Origin: Flavobacteriales bacterium
GTDB taxonomy: Bacteria; Bacteroidota; Bacteroidia; Flavobacteriales_C; GCA-002722245
Direction: 5' to 3'
DNA length: 51,129 nucleotides
Assembly: GCA_023251075.1 (NCBI GenBank)
Contig: JAHEZM010000025.1
Location: forward strand, 1 to 51,129
Part shown: piece after piece, positions 8,459 through 16,528 of the stretch
Layout: the number at the start of each line of letters is the position of its first letter
How positions within the stretch are numbered: position 1 is the first letter of the stretch
Program-made: the position numbers and the translations under genes
Notes under the pieces: generated by a model
What the model saw: only the letters and a program-made list of their open reading frames with translations
The model's database searches: none
What the model was told of the DNA's origin: nothing

Positions 8459-9065
8459 TTTGAAGATATATTATAAACAAAGAATTAATCTGGCGTTGTG
8501 GAGTTTGGTTACTCTTTTTTTGGTTGCGTTATCGTTACAAGAATTCCATCTCTCTAAATTTCATATTCTTAGTTTTCCCTTTGTTTTGTTTTTTCTATTG
8601 AATATGCGATTGTTTGATGATTTGGCAAATGTTGAATTTGATGCGAACAAAGAAAATAGAGCTTATACCAATCCAATTCACCAGCAGGATTTAAAGAAGT
8701 TATTAATTGCAGGTAATTTAATTTTATTAATCACACTCTTTTTGTTCAGCCAGCAAAGAGCTCTCTACTTATTTCTCTTTTTGTTGCTCAATCAATTCTT
8801 TTACGCTTTTTTCATTAAGGTAGGTAATTTCAGGTATTTTCTTCCTTTGTTGAAATATCCTTTTGTTATTTTTTTATTGAATTTATCGTACTCTTATACC
8901 ATTTCTGAAGTGTTCATTGCTTTTATTGTTTTTGAAATTCTCGACGATAAAACATTCCCAGGCGAATTGTTGTCGTCAAATAAAATCTCTTTAAAAACAC
9001 AGAAAGTATTAGCGTACTTGTTTCTACTTTTAATTTTAGTATTTCACTTAATTTTAATTTACTAA
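8451..9065 (+). CDS. short UbiA-like prenyltransferase family membrane protein
   Basis: This 204-residue polytopic protein has about six hydrophobic segments. The phrase MRLFDDLANVEFDANKENR (residues ~52-70; Asp56, Asp57, Asp64) resembles the first aspartate-rich motif of UbiA prenyltransferases of the RxFDDxxDxxxD...R type. A second acidic pair, Asp165-Asp166 in EILDDKTFPGE, falls where a second motif could be. UbiA enzymes move prenyl chains from diphosphates to acceptors, including glycerol phosphate in archaeal DGGGP synthase. At 204 residues it is much shorter than the usual ~280-300 and may be a minimal or inactive member. It starts inside the end of the dikinase gene and is two bases from the methyltransferase. 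Confidence 0.6.
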   Translation: MNSLKIYYKQRINLALWSLVTLFLVALSLQEFHLSKFHILSFPFVLFFLLNMRLFDDLANVEFDANKENRAYTNPIHQQDLKKLLIAGNLILLITLFLFSQQRALYLFLFLLLNQFFYAFFIKVGNFRYFLPLLKYPFVIFLLNLSYSYTISEVFIAFIVFEILDDKTFPGELLSSNKISLKTQKVLAYLFLLLILVFHLILIY

Positions 9066-9067
9066 TC

Positions 9068-10039
9068 ATGTTTAATCCCCTAGAAGAAATAAAAAAATTA
9101 AACAATCCGGCTCGTTTTGTTTTTGAAGAAGTGTCGTGCTATCTCTGTGGTAGCAATAATTGCGAAAAATTCTTGGTAGGCGAAGATGATTTAACCGGTA
9201 AAGAAGGCGAGTTCCTTTATGTGAAATGCAAAAGCTGTTCTTTGGTGTATCAAAACCCACGCTTGCCCGTAGCTGGAATAAAAGAATTTTACGATTCAGA
9301 ATACATTGCTCACCGAAAGAAAAAAGACTGGGGTATTTTAACTCCCTTGTTCGAAAGAGCAATGACCAAACACGACAGAGAGAAAGAAAAGCTGGTGAAA
9401 AAATATTGTGATTTAAATGCCCATACAGAAATTTTGGATGTAGGTTGTGCGGTAGGTACTTTTTTACTTCACTTAAATAAAAAGTATGGATGTAAAATTA
9501 GCGGTGTTGATTTTAAAGAGGGTTTGTCGTATCCCGATTTTGATAAAATAAATTTCTATCAGGGTTTATTTTACGAGCAAAATATTCCCGAAAAGAAATT
9601 TGATGTGGTAACTATGTGGCATTTCTTTGAACACGATTACGATCCTAATCTGTCGTTGGAAATGGCTAAGAAAGTATTGAAGCCTGGTGGTAAATTAATT
9701 ATAGAAGTACCTCGTTTAGATTCACGCACTTTCAAATGGTTCAAAAGTAAATGGCCTGGAGTGCAGGCTCCGCAACACACGGCTTTGTATGATAAAAAGT
9801 GTTTTTTAGAAATGCTTAAAAAACACAATTTAGTGGTAGAGGAGTATTTACCTTATGGTGCTTTTCCAGCCTATTTCTACATATTCACTGGTATGTATTT
9901 CAAAATCATTGGCAAGGGCTTGAATTTGAATAAAATTATTTTTCCTTATTTCCTGGGACAGTTTTTATTAAGCCCCGTGTTGTGGTTTCAAAAGAAGTTA
10001 AATTTATCAATGCAAACTGTAGTATGTCAACTTCCTTAA
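9068..10039 (+). CDS. class I SAM-dependent methyltransferase with N-terminal zinc ribbon
   Basis: This 323-residue protein carries a four-cysteine zinc-ribbon-like N terminus (C24xxC27, C54xxC57) followed by a Rossmann methyltransferase domain with EILDVGCAVGTFL (residues 121-133) as the SAM-binding motif I and WHFFEHDYDP as the post-motif region. This arrangement is common in methyltransferases acting on lipids, quinones or sugars. The C-terminal ~80 residues contain a hydrophobic stretch that may touch the membrane. It lies between the UbiA-like gene and the acyltransferase, so an operon role in methylating the lipid head or chain is likely but inferred. Confidence 0.83.
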   Translation: MFNPLEEIKKLNNPARFVFEEVSCYLCGSNNCEKFLVGEDDLTGKEGEFLYVKCKSCSLVYQNPRLPVAGIKEFYDSEYIAHRKKKDWGILTPLFERAMTKHDREKEKLVKKYCDLNAHTEILDVGCAVGTFLLHLNKKYGCKISGVDFKEGLSYPDFDKINFYQGLFYEQNIPEKKFDVVTMWHFFEHDYDPNLSLEMAKKVLKPGGKLIIEVPRLDSRTFKWFKSKWPGVQAPQHTALYDKKCFLEMLKKHNLVVEEYLPYGAFPAYFYIFTGMYFKIIGKGLNLNKIIFPYFLGQFLLSPVLWFQKKLNLSMQTVVCQLP

Positions 10040-10770
10040 AAAATATTTATCAGCTGGTGATTGTTTTTACAGTAATGACTATTACCGGTTTAATAGCCCT
10101 GCTGCTTAGGATTATTTCATTGGGTTTACTTACCAATTTCAACCGTAAGTATTTCATTGTTTATTCTTCTAAATTCACCATGTTTTTAGTGGGAATTAAA
10201 CTAGTGTTACCTGATAAAAATCCAATACAGGAGGGACATTATTTCATTACATTTAATCACAATTCTTATCTCGATATATTTGCTCTAACTGCTTTAGGCT
10301 ATACCAATACTGTTTTTTTATTGTCGGAAATAACATTAAGAATTATACCCCTCACAATATCTGCTTTAGCTATTGGTACAGTATATATTCCACAAAAGAA
10401 AAGCGAGAAGAGAAGAATGAAGTTTTTTTATAAGCTAGAGAAAAAGATAGTAGAGAAAAAAATAAATGTGGCTGGTGCTTCTGAAGGAGTGCACGACCAT
10501 CATCATGGTATAGATAAATTCAATAGAGGCGTATACCATATGGCCAAAGTTTGTAATTTAAATATCATTCCCTTGTTTATTAATGTGCCTAAAGAATCAA
10601 ATCCATTCAATAAATACAAATACTTTAAGAGGGGCGCTATTCAAATTGAAATATTAGAAACAGTAAGTACTGAGCACTGGAAAATTGAAAATTTAGATCT
10701 ACATGTTCAGGAGATGCGGGATATTTATGTGAGAAAATTTAATCAAACGCATCAAGAAAAAATACAGTGA
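10024..10770 (+). CDS. PlsC-type 1-acyl-glycerol-3-phosphate acyltransferase family protein
   Basis: This 248-residue membrane-bound acyltransferase has the catalytic HX4D box at His79-Asp84 (NHNSYLD) and an EG-containing block III at Glu154-Gly155 (SEGVHDHHHGIDKF). The N terminus has a membrane segment (residues ~8-35). The family transfers acyl chains from acyl-CoA or acyl-ACP to lysophospholipids, glycerol phosphates or aminolipids. I take the ATG at 10024, not the upstream GTG at 9982. It overlaps the methyltransferase end by 16 bases. The stop overlaps the next ATG by one base (TGATG). Confidence 0.83.
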   Translation: MSTSLKNIYQLVIVFTVMTITGLIALLLRIISLGLLTNFNRKYFIVYSSKFTMFLVGIKLVLPDKNPIQEGHYFITFNHNSYLDIFALTALGYTNTVFLLSEITLRIIPLTISALAIGTVYIPQKKSEKRRMKFFYKLEKKIVEKKINVAGASEGVHDHHHGIDKFNRGVYHMAKVCNLNIIPLFINVPKESNPFNKYKYFKRGAIQIEILETVSTEHWKIENLDLHVQEMRDIYVRKFNQTHQEKIQ

Positions 10771-11729
10771 TGAATAAGCACCATCCAATAAAAGAATTTA
10801 AAGCAAGTAATAAAATGGCTCTGCTGTTTTTGTTGTCGCCTTTACTGTTTTTTGTTTCCGGACTCTATTTATCGTTAATGAATTCTTTAGGATTATTGTT
10901 TATTCTCGGACAAATTTCTTTATCTGTTTTCTTTTTTCAGTGTTTTATTTTACTACATGAAACAGGACATTTCAGTTATTTCAGATCAAGATTTCTTAAC
11001 AGAATTTCTGGAAATATTTTTGCTCTTTTGTCTTTTATTCCATTTACCAGTTGGGTAGCCATTCATAATTTACATCACAAATGGACTGGCTATCGTGATA
11101 AAGACCCTACTACAGAAGGAACAGTTTCTCCTAAATTTAGTGCCCCCCTAAAATTTTTAGTTAATTTCTCCTGGTTCTTTTTTGTTCCACTTTTTACAGT
11201 GGGATACAGGATTGGAAATTACTGGAACTTTAAAAAACTTCAACGACACCTGCCTGCTCAAAAATTACCGAAAATTTATTTCAATATCATGTTGCAAATT
11301 TTGTTTTATGTTTTTGTGTTTTACTTTTCTGGTAAATGGATAGTATATCATCTTCTCCCTGCTTATGTCTTAAGTTTGATGATTAGTGATTTATTTATTT
11401 TAAGTCAGCATTCTCATATCGAAATCCCTTTGTCTAATGGAAATAATGTGAAACCTATCCGATTTTCTGAGCAGGTTAAATATACCAGAAGTGTATCCTT
11501 ATTCAGAAATTTAGGAAGATATATTTATTTCAATTTTAACTTGCATGAATTACATCATGCGTATCCAATTTTACCTGCATATTATTTAGATAAAGTTCAT
11601 TTAAAAATGCCGAATACAGTGCGTTTTTTTACTTATCTGAAAGATGCAAAAATGATGAAGGGGATTGATTTTATTTTTAACACGTCGAAAAAACAAATTG
11701 GAAAAAATGGCGATATCAACAAGTATTGA
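10770..11729 (+). CDS. second membrane fatty acid desaturase
   Basis: This 319-residue desaturase has the three histidine boxes HETGH (63-67), HNLHH (99-103) and HELHH (259-263), and several membrane spans (about 18-60, 80-95, 125-150, 172-212). It resembles delta-12/omega-3-type acyl desaturases more than the first desaturase of the operon, so the two probably act on different bonds or substrates. The ATG at 10770 shares one base with the stop of the acyltransferase gene, which decides the start over the GTG three bases earlier. The next gene starts within its last 23 bases. Confidence 0.85.
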   Translation: MNKHHPIKEFKASNKMALLFLLSPLLFFVSGLYLSLMNSLGLLFILGQISLSVFFFQCFILLHETGHFSYFRSRFLNRISGNIFALLSFIPFTSWVAIHNLHHKWTGYRDKDPTTEGTVSPKFSAPLKFLVNFSWFFFVPLFTVGYRIGNYWNFKKLQRHLPAQKLPKIYFNIMLQILFYVFVFYFSGKWIVYHLLPAYVLSLMISDLFILSQHSHIEIPLSNGNNVKPIRFSEQVKYTRSVSLFRNLGRYIYFNFNLHELHHAYPILPAYYLDKVHLKMPNTVRFFTYLKDAKMMKGIDFIFNTSKKQIGKNGDINKY

Positions 11730-12345
11730 TAAAATATTTACTCGTAAAGAGGAATTTTTAAATATTATAACTTCTTGTATTGGTTTCGTTGCCAGTATTG
11801 TGGGTATAGTGGTTTTGTATCTTAAATCATCAGAAAACAACGTGTTAGCATTGATGATATACAGCACCACCATGATTTTCGTTTACCTTAGTTCGATTTT
11901 AGCACATAGTGTGAAATCGCGGGCAATAAAAATGCAAATGAATATTATTGATCATATTGCGGTTGATTTATTTATTGCGGGTACATACACTTCTTTAGTA
12001 GTAATACAACTTAAAGGTGAATTGGCAATATTGATCTTATGGTTGGCTTGGATATTATGTTTAACATCTGTAGTTTTTAAACTCCTTTATAAGGAAAAAC
12101 CACAATGGATTTCTGAAATTTGTTATTTTATTTTAAGTGTTTTATGGTTGCTGGCTTATGATCAAATTTCTCAAACATTCTCCGCAGAAAGTATTGTTTT
12201 ACTATTAGGTGGCATTGTGAGTTATTTGATAGGTTTATATATTTTTAAACTAGAACATCTCCCTTATAATCACCCTGTTTTCCACCTGTTTGTATTGTTG
12301 GGAACTACATTACACTTTATTCAGATTTATTTTTACTCTTTGTAG
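11707..12345 (+). CDS. hemolysin III / PAQR family membrane protein
   Basis: This 212-residue seven-span membrane protein is of the HlyIII/PAQR family. Family landmarks: the EE(F)LN-like start RKEEFLNI, the span ending SSILAHS, DHIAVDLFIAGTYTS, GGIVSYLIGLYIF and the C-terminal HPVFHL (HxxxH). The His of ILAHS and the two C-terminal His match the zinc ligands of adiponectin receptors. Those relatives hydrolyse ceramide-like lipids or respond to membrane fluidity, which fits the end of a lipid operon. An in-frame upstream start at 11665 exists, but the ATG at 11707 gives the family-like length. No terminator is evident downstream. Confidence 0.85.
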   Translation: MAISTSIDKIFTRKEEFLNIITSCIGFVASIVGIVVLYLKSSENNVLALMIYSTTMIFVYLSSILAHSVKSRAIKMQMNIIDHIAVDLFIAGTYTSLVVIQLKGELAILILWLAWILCLTSVVFKLLYKEKPQWISEICYFILSVLWLLAYDQISQTFSAESIVLLLGGIVSYLIGLYIFKLEHLPYNHPVFHLFVLLGTTLHFIQIYFYSL

Positions 12346-12387
12346 TTTTTCTGCATGGATAAATTGTAAGTCCAGTATAATCTCTTT

Positions 12388-12495
12388 TTAGTATGTTGAT
12401 ATCGACCATAACAGCAATAAGATTGCAAGCGGACAAACGATATACATAAAGATTCCCATCCCTTTGGAGATCTTAAATTCTTTTACATTATCCAT
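12388..12495 (-). CDS. possible 35-residue membrane microprotein or gene remnant
   Basis: An ATG-started reverse ORF of 35 codons has a charged N terminus (MDNVKEFKISKG) followed by a hydrophobic stretch (MYIVCPLAILLLLW), i.e. one predicted membrane span. The composition looks protein-like, but the ORF is short, sits alone in a decayed region and has no clear promoter. It may be a genuine microprotein, the N-terminal remnant of a larger membrane protein, or chance. Confidence 0.3.
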   Translation of the reverse strand: MDNVKEFKISKGMGIFMYIVCPLAILLLLWSISTY

Positions 12496-12591
12496 TTTAA
12501 CAAAGTATTGTTATGGATGAATTTAGCGATAAAAAATATCCATTGATACAGAACTTAGTGAAAGTGTGTTAAACCTTTATTTCCATGAAAT

Positions 12592-12950
12592 TTGCGGCTG
12601 GATTTGGAAAATTTCTTGTGTTTCTGTTTTCATCCTTTCAATAGCCTCTCTATAAAGAAAAATTTCGCGGTGTACGTACTCAATTTATTTACTTCAAATG
12701 GTGATGGAAAGTATAATTTATTTTATGCAACCGGAAGAAATTTTACAGGAGAGAAATATGAATTTTTAATTTTCAATAGATGAGGTGAATTAATCTTTAG
12801 AAGTACCACGCCTACAGAAGGTTGGAATGCTAAAAGAGACAATAGTGCGATGCACAGATTATTAAATCTACTGTTCCAAATAGTAATATTCGGGTAAAAA
12901 TAGTTTTTAAAATTCAATGGATTACTTCAGTTTTATTGATTCCAACTTAA
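12592..12950 (+). pseudogene. remnant of a gliding-type (T9SS type B) C-terminal sorting domain
   Basis: Translation from about 12650 gives NLFTSNGDGKYNLFYATG and YEFLIFNR, then TGA at 12781-12783, where the family has the Trp of NRWGE, then GELIFRSTTPTEGWNAKRDN. At about 12845 the homology moves to another frame, which reads DAQIIKSTVPNSN and VKIVFKIQW to a TAA at 12948-12950. The pattern matches the C terminus of the surface protein ending at 2085 (IFDRWGEMI, GWNGKRNN, EAQIDVYVWKINY). One nonsense change and one frameshift therefore separate it from an intact domain. No N-terminal body or signal peptide remains. Confidence 0.8.
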
Positions 12951-12963
12951 CAACTTTAATGTA

Positions 12964-15342
12964 ATGAACTTATTAATCTTTTTAAAAGGGAGCAACACAA
13001 GGGGAATTAGAGCTAAATTATTTTATTTAGTTCTTATTTCTTTTTTGTTCAATATCGATTCCGCCACTCTTAATGCCCAATCCTGTTCTGCAAATTATAA
13101 TAATCCTTGGCAGTGGGGACCGCATTCTACCTGGTTTTTTGGTGAAGGGGTTTTTATGAATTTCCCTAATGGAACAGGTGCTCCGGTGGTGACTTACAAA
13201 ACTGTGATGGGTGATAAGAACAGAAGTTATGAAGGTACTGCTACATTAAATGATAATGCAGGGAATTTAATTTCGTATTCCAACGGACGAGGTTTTTGGG
13301 ATGCAAGTGGTGCTGTTATTTCCAATGGTTTGCTAGCAGGAAATGAAGATGGCGCAGTTGGTGCGCGAAGTTCTGCTGTGCAAGGAATTGTTGCAGTTCG
13401 TCATCCATTTAATCCCGGAAAAATTTACATTTTTACTTGTGATGACGCTTTATCGAATATTTCAAACGGGGTGAATTACAGTGTGTATGATATTCAAACC
13501 AATACCATGACGACTCCTGTTCGTTTGAAAGATAATGCAGGAAATTACTACAGAACTACAGAGCAAGTAGATGCAACTTTTCATACCAATGGTTTTGATG
13601 TGTGGATTGTAGTTCGACAGTCGGGAGAGGCGAATTCTTCTGATTTTAAAAATTTCTACACCTACTTGCTTACTTGTAGTGGATTAAATACCACTCCTGT
13701 GAAATCGGTAGCCGGACCAACAATTAAAGGAACATGGAATAAGAATTGGGAAAGAGGATCGGTTAAATTTTCATGGAATGGAAAAAAAGCAGTTTCCGTT
13801 AATCATGTGAATGATTGGGCTTCTTATGATGAGGCAATAGTGGTTTACGATTTTAATCAAAGTACAGGTGTGCTCAGCAACACTAAAACAGTGGCAGGTA
13901 AATGGGGTGGAGGAACCTGGAGCGGACCCACCTACGAATCGATGTACGATTGTGAATGGGCGCCCGACAATAAGGGTATTTATATGGTTCCCGCTGGAGG
14001 TACAGCTCGCTTGTTGTGGATGAATGCTTCTTTTTCTACTAATGATTCTATTTACAATTCAATCAAAGTAGTTACTAATTTAGTTGCTATTCCCGGTGAT
14101 ATAAAATTGGGTGGTGATGGTAAATTGTATCAGGCTACTTTTCAGAATAATTTGAATGTGTACTCTTTTCCAACTGCAGCAGATTTGAATGCCGGAACCA
14201 ATATTACACGCACAGTAATGAATCTTACACAAAATTCAACTTTAGGTTTAACCAATATGTTTATTCCTCCTATTGATTATTTGGATATTCAAACTCCACC
14301 AGCTCTAACTTGTAATGATGCTCCTATTGATTTAGCTGTAAAATGGTTTTGCAGAGGTACCGATGCAGAAGATGTTGTGAATAATCCAAATGGTTGGAGT
14401 GCTTCTTGTGGCGCTTGCATTACCGATGCAGGGAAGGGAACTTTTGATCCATCCATAGCCGGACAAGGTTCTCATTCTATTTATTATAATTATGGCTCTT
14501 CGTGTTCTATCGCAGATACCATAGTGATGTCGGTAGGGCCCTGTAATACTTGTAAAGATACTTCCATTGCTTCTATTCCCGCTCAATGTACATCCAATGG
14601 AATTATTCATTTGGTAAATTATCAAGGCACTGCAAAAGTGGGCGTTTGGAGTATAGTTAGTATGCCAACAGGAGGAACAGCAAAGATTACTTCTGATAGT
14701 ATTTTTAATATCAACAATACAGTACCTGGTAATTATGTGGTGCAATATACCGTTAACAATCAGTTGCCTAATTGTGGAAATAATCCTAAAAGAACAATAA
14801 AAATTAATGGAGTTTCACAATTGAAAATAAATCCTGTAAAAATGGTGTGCTTTAGTAAGGGTGAAATCACTACTGCATCCGTAAGTGGTTCTTTTAATAC
14901 TTATGTTTGGTCAACCGGTTCAACAAATCCAACAACTTCAGTGCAGAAGAAAGGAAAGTTATCGGTGACAGTTAGCGATCAAAATTCATGTGTGGGAAAA
15001 GATTCTGTAGATGTTAAAGAAGATTGTTCTATTGTTCTGTGTATTCCCAATGTTTTTACACCTAATGGAGATTCAGAAAATGATGAGCTGAAGGTGTGTA
15101 AAGATATTTATAAGGGAATTGATGATCCAACTTTTATAATGGAACATCTGGTTAGTATTACTTTTGAAGTATACGATAGATGGGGCATAAAAATGTTTCA
15201 AAGTAAAGGTGTTTTACCTGCGTGGGATGGTAAGTACAACAGTAATGATGCTTCTGCCGGTGTGTATTATTGGATATTGAAATATACTGATACTACAAAT
15301 GTATCCTATGAACAAACTGGTTTTGCGCAGTTAATTCGATAA
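12964..15342 (+). CDS. T9SS-secreted protein with gliding-type C-terminal domain
   Basis: This 792-residue secreted protein has an N-terminal signal peptide at about residues 16-40 (hydrophobic KLFYLVLISFLF, cleavage near NAQ). Residues ~45-450 form a region like the WD40-like/beta-propeller N terminus of many Bacteroidota surface proteins. Two cysteine-containing Ig-like stretches follow. The last ~100 residues are a type B sorting domain: CIPNVFTPNGDSENDELKV, FEVYDRWGIKMF, AWDGKYNSNDASAGVYYW. It is probably exported by the T9SS and attached to the surface. No catalytic motif is seen. It lies directly behind the decayed sorting domain, so the older copy may be a relative. Confidence 0.9.
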   Translation: MNLLIFLKGSNTRGIRAKLFYLVLISFLFNIDSATLNAQSCSANYNNPWQWGPHSTWFFGEGVFMNFPNGTGAPVVTYKTVMGDKNRSYEGTATLNDNAGNLISYSNGRGFWDASGAVISNGLLAGNEDGAVGARSSAVQGIVAVRHPFNPGKIYIFTCDDALSNISNGVNYSVYDIQTNTMTTPVRLKDNAGNYYRTTEQVDATFHTNGFDVWIVVRQSGEANSSDFKNFYTYLLTCSGLNTTPVKSVAGPTIKGTWNKNWERGSVKFSWNGKKAVSVNHVNDWASYDEAIVVYDFNQSTGVLSNTKTVAGKWGGGTWSGPTYESMYDCEWAPDNKGIYMVPAGGTARLLWMNASFSTNDSIYNSIKVVTNLVAIPGDIKLGGDGKLYQATFQNNLNVYSFPTAADLNAGTNITRTVMNLTQNSTLGLTNMFIPPIDYLDIQTPPALTCNDAPIDLAVKWFCRGTDAEDVVNNPNGWSASCGACITDAGKGTFDPSIAGQGSHSIYYNYGSSCSIADTIVMSVGPCNTCKDTSIASIPAQCTSNGIIHLVNYQGTAKVGVWSIVSMPTGGTAKITSDSIFNINNTVPGNYVVQYTVNNQLPNCGNNPKRTIKINGVSQLKINPVKMVCFSKGEITTASVSGSFNTYVWSTGSTNPTTSVQKKGKLSVTVSDQNSCVGKDSVDVKEDCSIVLCIPNVFTPNGDSENDELKVCKDIYKGIDDPTFIMEHLVSITFEVYDRWGIKMFQSKGVLPAWDGKYNSNDASAGVYYWILKYTDTTNVSYEQTGFAQLIR

Positions 15343-15353
15343 ATAAATGCTTA

Positions 15354-15374
15354 CCTGAAAAGATATGTTTTCGG
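15354..15374. terminator. weak hairpin between convergent genes
   Basis: CC(T)GAAAA and TTTTCGG can form a stem of about seven pairs with one bulge. It lies between the stop of the T9SS cargo gene and the stop of the DinB-like gene. There is no strong T-tract on either side. Confidence 0.3.
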
Positions 15375-15390
15375 ATAAACATTATAAATA

Positions 15391-15942
15391 TCAATTGTTC
15401 ATGGATGCTTTTTCCGCTTGTATGATGTGCCTCTCATAGTGATAAATTACGAATCGTAAAGTGTCTCCTAAACGAAGTTTAATAATTTTAGAGATACTGA
15501 TATTGGTTTTTGTTTTTTGTAAATTTATTTTTCTGGCTTTTTCGATAAGTTTCAGCATGTTTTTTTGACCAATGATGAAATTATCTATACTTGTAATATC
15601 AAGCTTGCTGTTGGCTGGATTTTTATCTTTAAAGGTTTTTATTTTGCGAATACCTTTTTTGTTCGCCAGCATGGATAGGGCAAAATAATTTCCCAGCCAT
15701 CCACTTTTAAAATAAGTACTAGTAGTAAAATAGCTTCCTTCTATTTTTTTTGTAATTTCAGGAATGTAAAATTGATCATACAAATTCAAATGCTCTATAC
15801 ATTCCAATGTGCTCCAGCTTTCACTGCTTTCTTTTTTATTTAAAATATTTAAGGGAATATTTTTTAATTTTTCGCAACGTTCAATGTTAAGGTAAATTCG
15901 TTTTACTAAATCATTCAGTAATTCTTGAGAATTGAAAATCAT
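15391..15942 (-). CDS. DinB-like (DinB/YfiT superfamily) protein
   Basis: This 183-residue four-helix-bundle protein has the motifs WSTLECIEHLNLYDQF near residue 45 and GDTLRFVIYHYERHIIQAEKA near the C terminus. The His of EHL and the two His of YHYERH are where the DinB superfamily binds a divalent metal. Members include thiol transferases and damage-inducible proteins of unknown role, so the biochemical function is not clear here. It lies 52 bases downstream of the Crp/Fnr-type regulator on the same strand and may be co-transcribed. Confidence 0.8.
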   Translation of the reverse strand: MIFNSQELLNDLVKRIYLNIERCEKLKNIPLNILNKKESSESWSTLECIEHLNLYDQFYIPEITKKIEGSYFTTSTYFKSGWLGNYFALSMLANKKGIRKIKTFKDKNPANSKLDITSIDNFIIGQKNMLKLIEKARKINLQKTKTNISISKIIKLRLGDTLRFVIYHYERHIIQAEKASMNN

Positions 15943-15994
15943 ATTTTTTTATTTCAATAATAGAAGAAAGTATTTTTCTAATTCTTGATTCTAG

Positions 15995-16528
15995 TCAATG
16001 TTTTTTAATGCGCGATAAAGTTTCGGGACTCATACGCAAATATGAAGCAATGTATTTGAGCGGAACCTCTTGAAATAATTGCGGGCTTCTTTTTTGTACT
16101 CTTCTGTAACGTTCTTCAGGAGAGTAAGTTAGAAGATCCATTTCTCTTTCCAGCTGCTGTTCAATTAAATTTTCTAAAATAGCTTGCCATAATTTTAAGT
16201 ACTTCTCATCACTGTGAATGATATTCATGAATTTATTTTTGTTCAGTACTTTTACTTGTGTTTTTTTTAGTGCTTGAATGACTAAGGGAGAAGGTTTTCC
16301 ATTTATAAAAGAATCCAGGGCTGTAATTAATGATCCTTTATAACCAAATCGAATGTCATGTTCTTCTTTTTCATTGGTGATATAAATTCTTATGCAACCA
16401 CTTTCAATAAAGTATATGTTTTGATCTTTGCTACCTGCAATTTTCAGGAATTCATTTCTTTTTAATATAATTTTCTTGGTCCACTGATTATTAAGAAGTA
16501 CATCAAGTGATGATATCGCCACACTCAT
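15995..16528 (-). CDS. Crp/Fnr family transcriptional regulator
   Basis: This 177-residue protein has a cyclic-nucleotide-binding-like beta barrel (residues ~15-110; IYFIESGCIRIYI) and a helix-turn-helix at the C terminus (VPLKYIASYLRMSPETLSRIKK). No cysteine cluster typical of Fnr is seen. It starts inside the end of the NADH dehydrogenase gene (four-base overlap, ATGA), so the two are translationally coupled. It may regulate its own operon in response to redox or energy state, which is inferred from position only. Confidence 0.85.
   Translation of the reverse strand: MSVAISSLDVLLNNQWTKKIILKRNEFLKIAGSKDQNIYFIESGCIRIYITNEKEEHDIRFGYKGSLITALDSFINGKPSPLVIQALKKTQVKVLNKNKFMNIIHSDEKYLKLWQAILENLIEQQLEREMDLLTYSPEERYRRVQKRSPQLFQEVPLKYIASYLRMSPETLSRIKKH

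Larger units (their letters stand above)
12346..12963. other. 618-base gap: small reverse ORF and decayed T9SS gene
   Basis: This is the only gap of more than 300 bases in the window. It holds a 35-codon reverse ORF (12388-12495) and a broken T9SS sorting-domain sequence (about 12650-12950), both listed separately. The remainder (12346-12387, 12496-12649) shows no gene. It must also hold the promoter for the following secreted protein. Confidence 0.7.

Noticed and set aside
12592-12783. Separate short gene at 12592-12783
   Set aside because: The reading frame continues a recognisable T9SS sorting domain beyond the stop and in another frame, so it is a pseudogene fragment.
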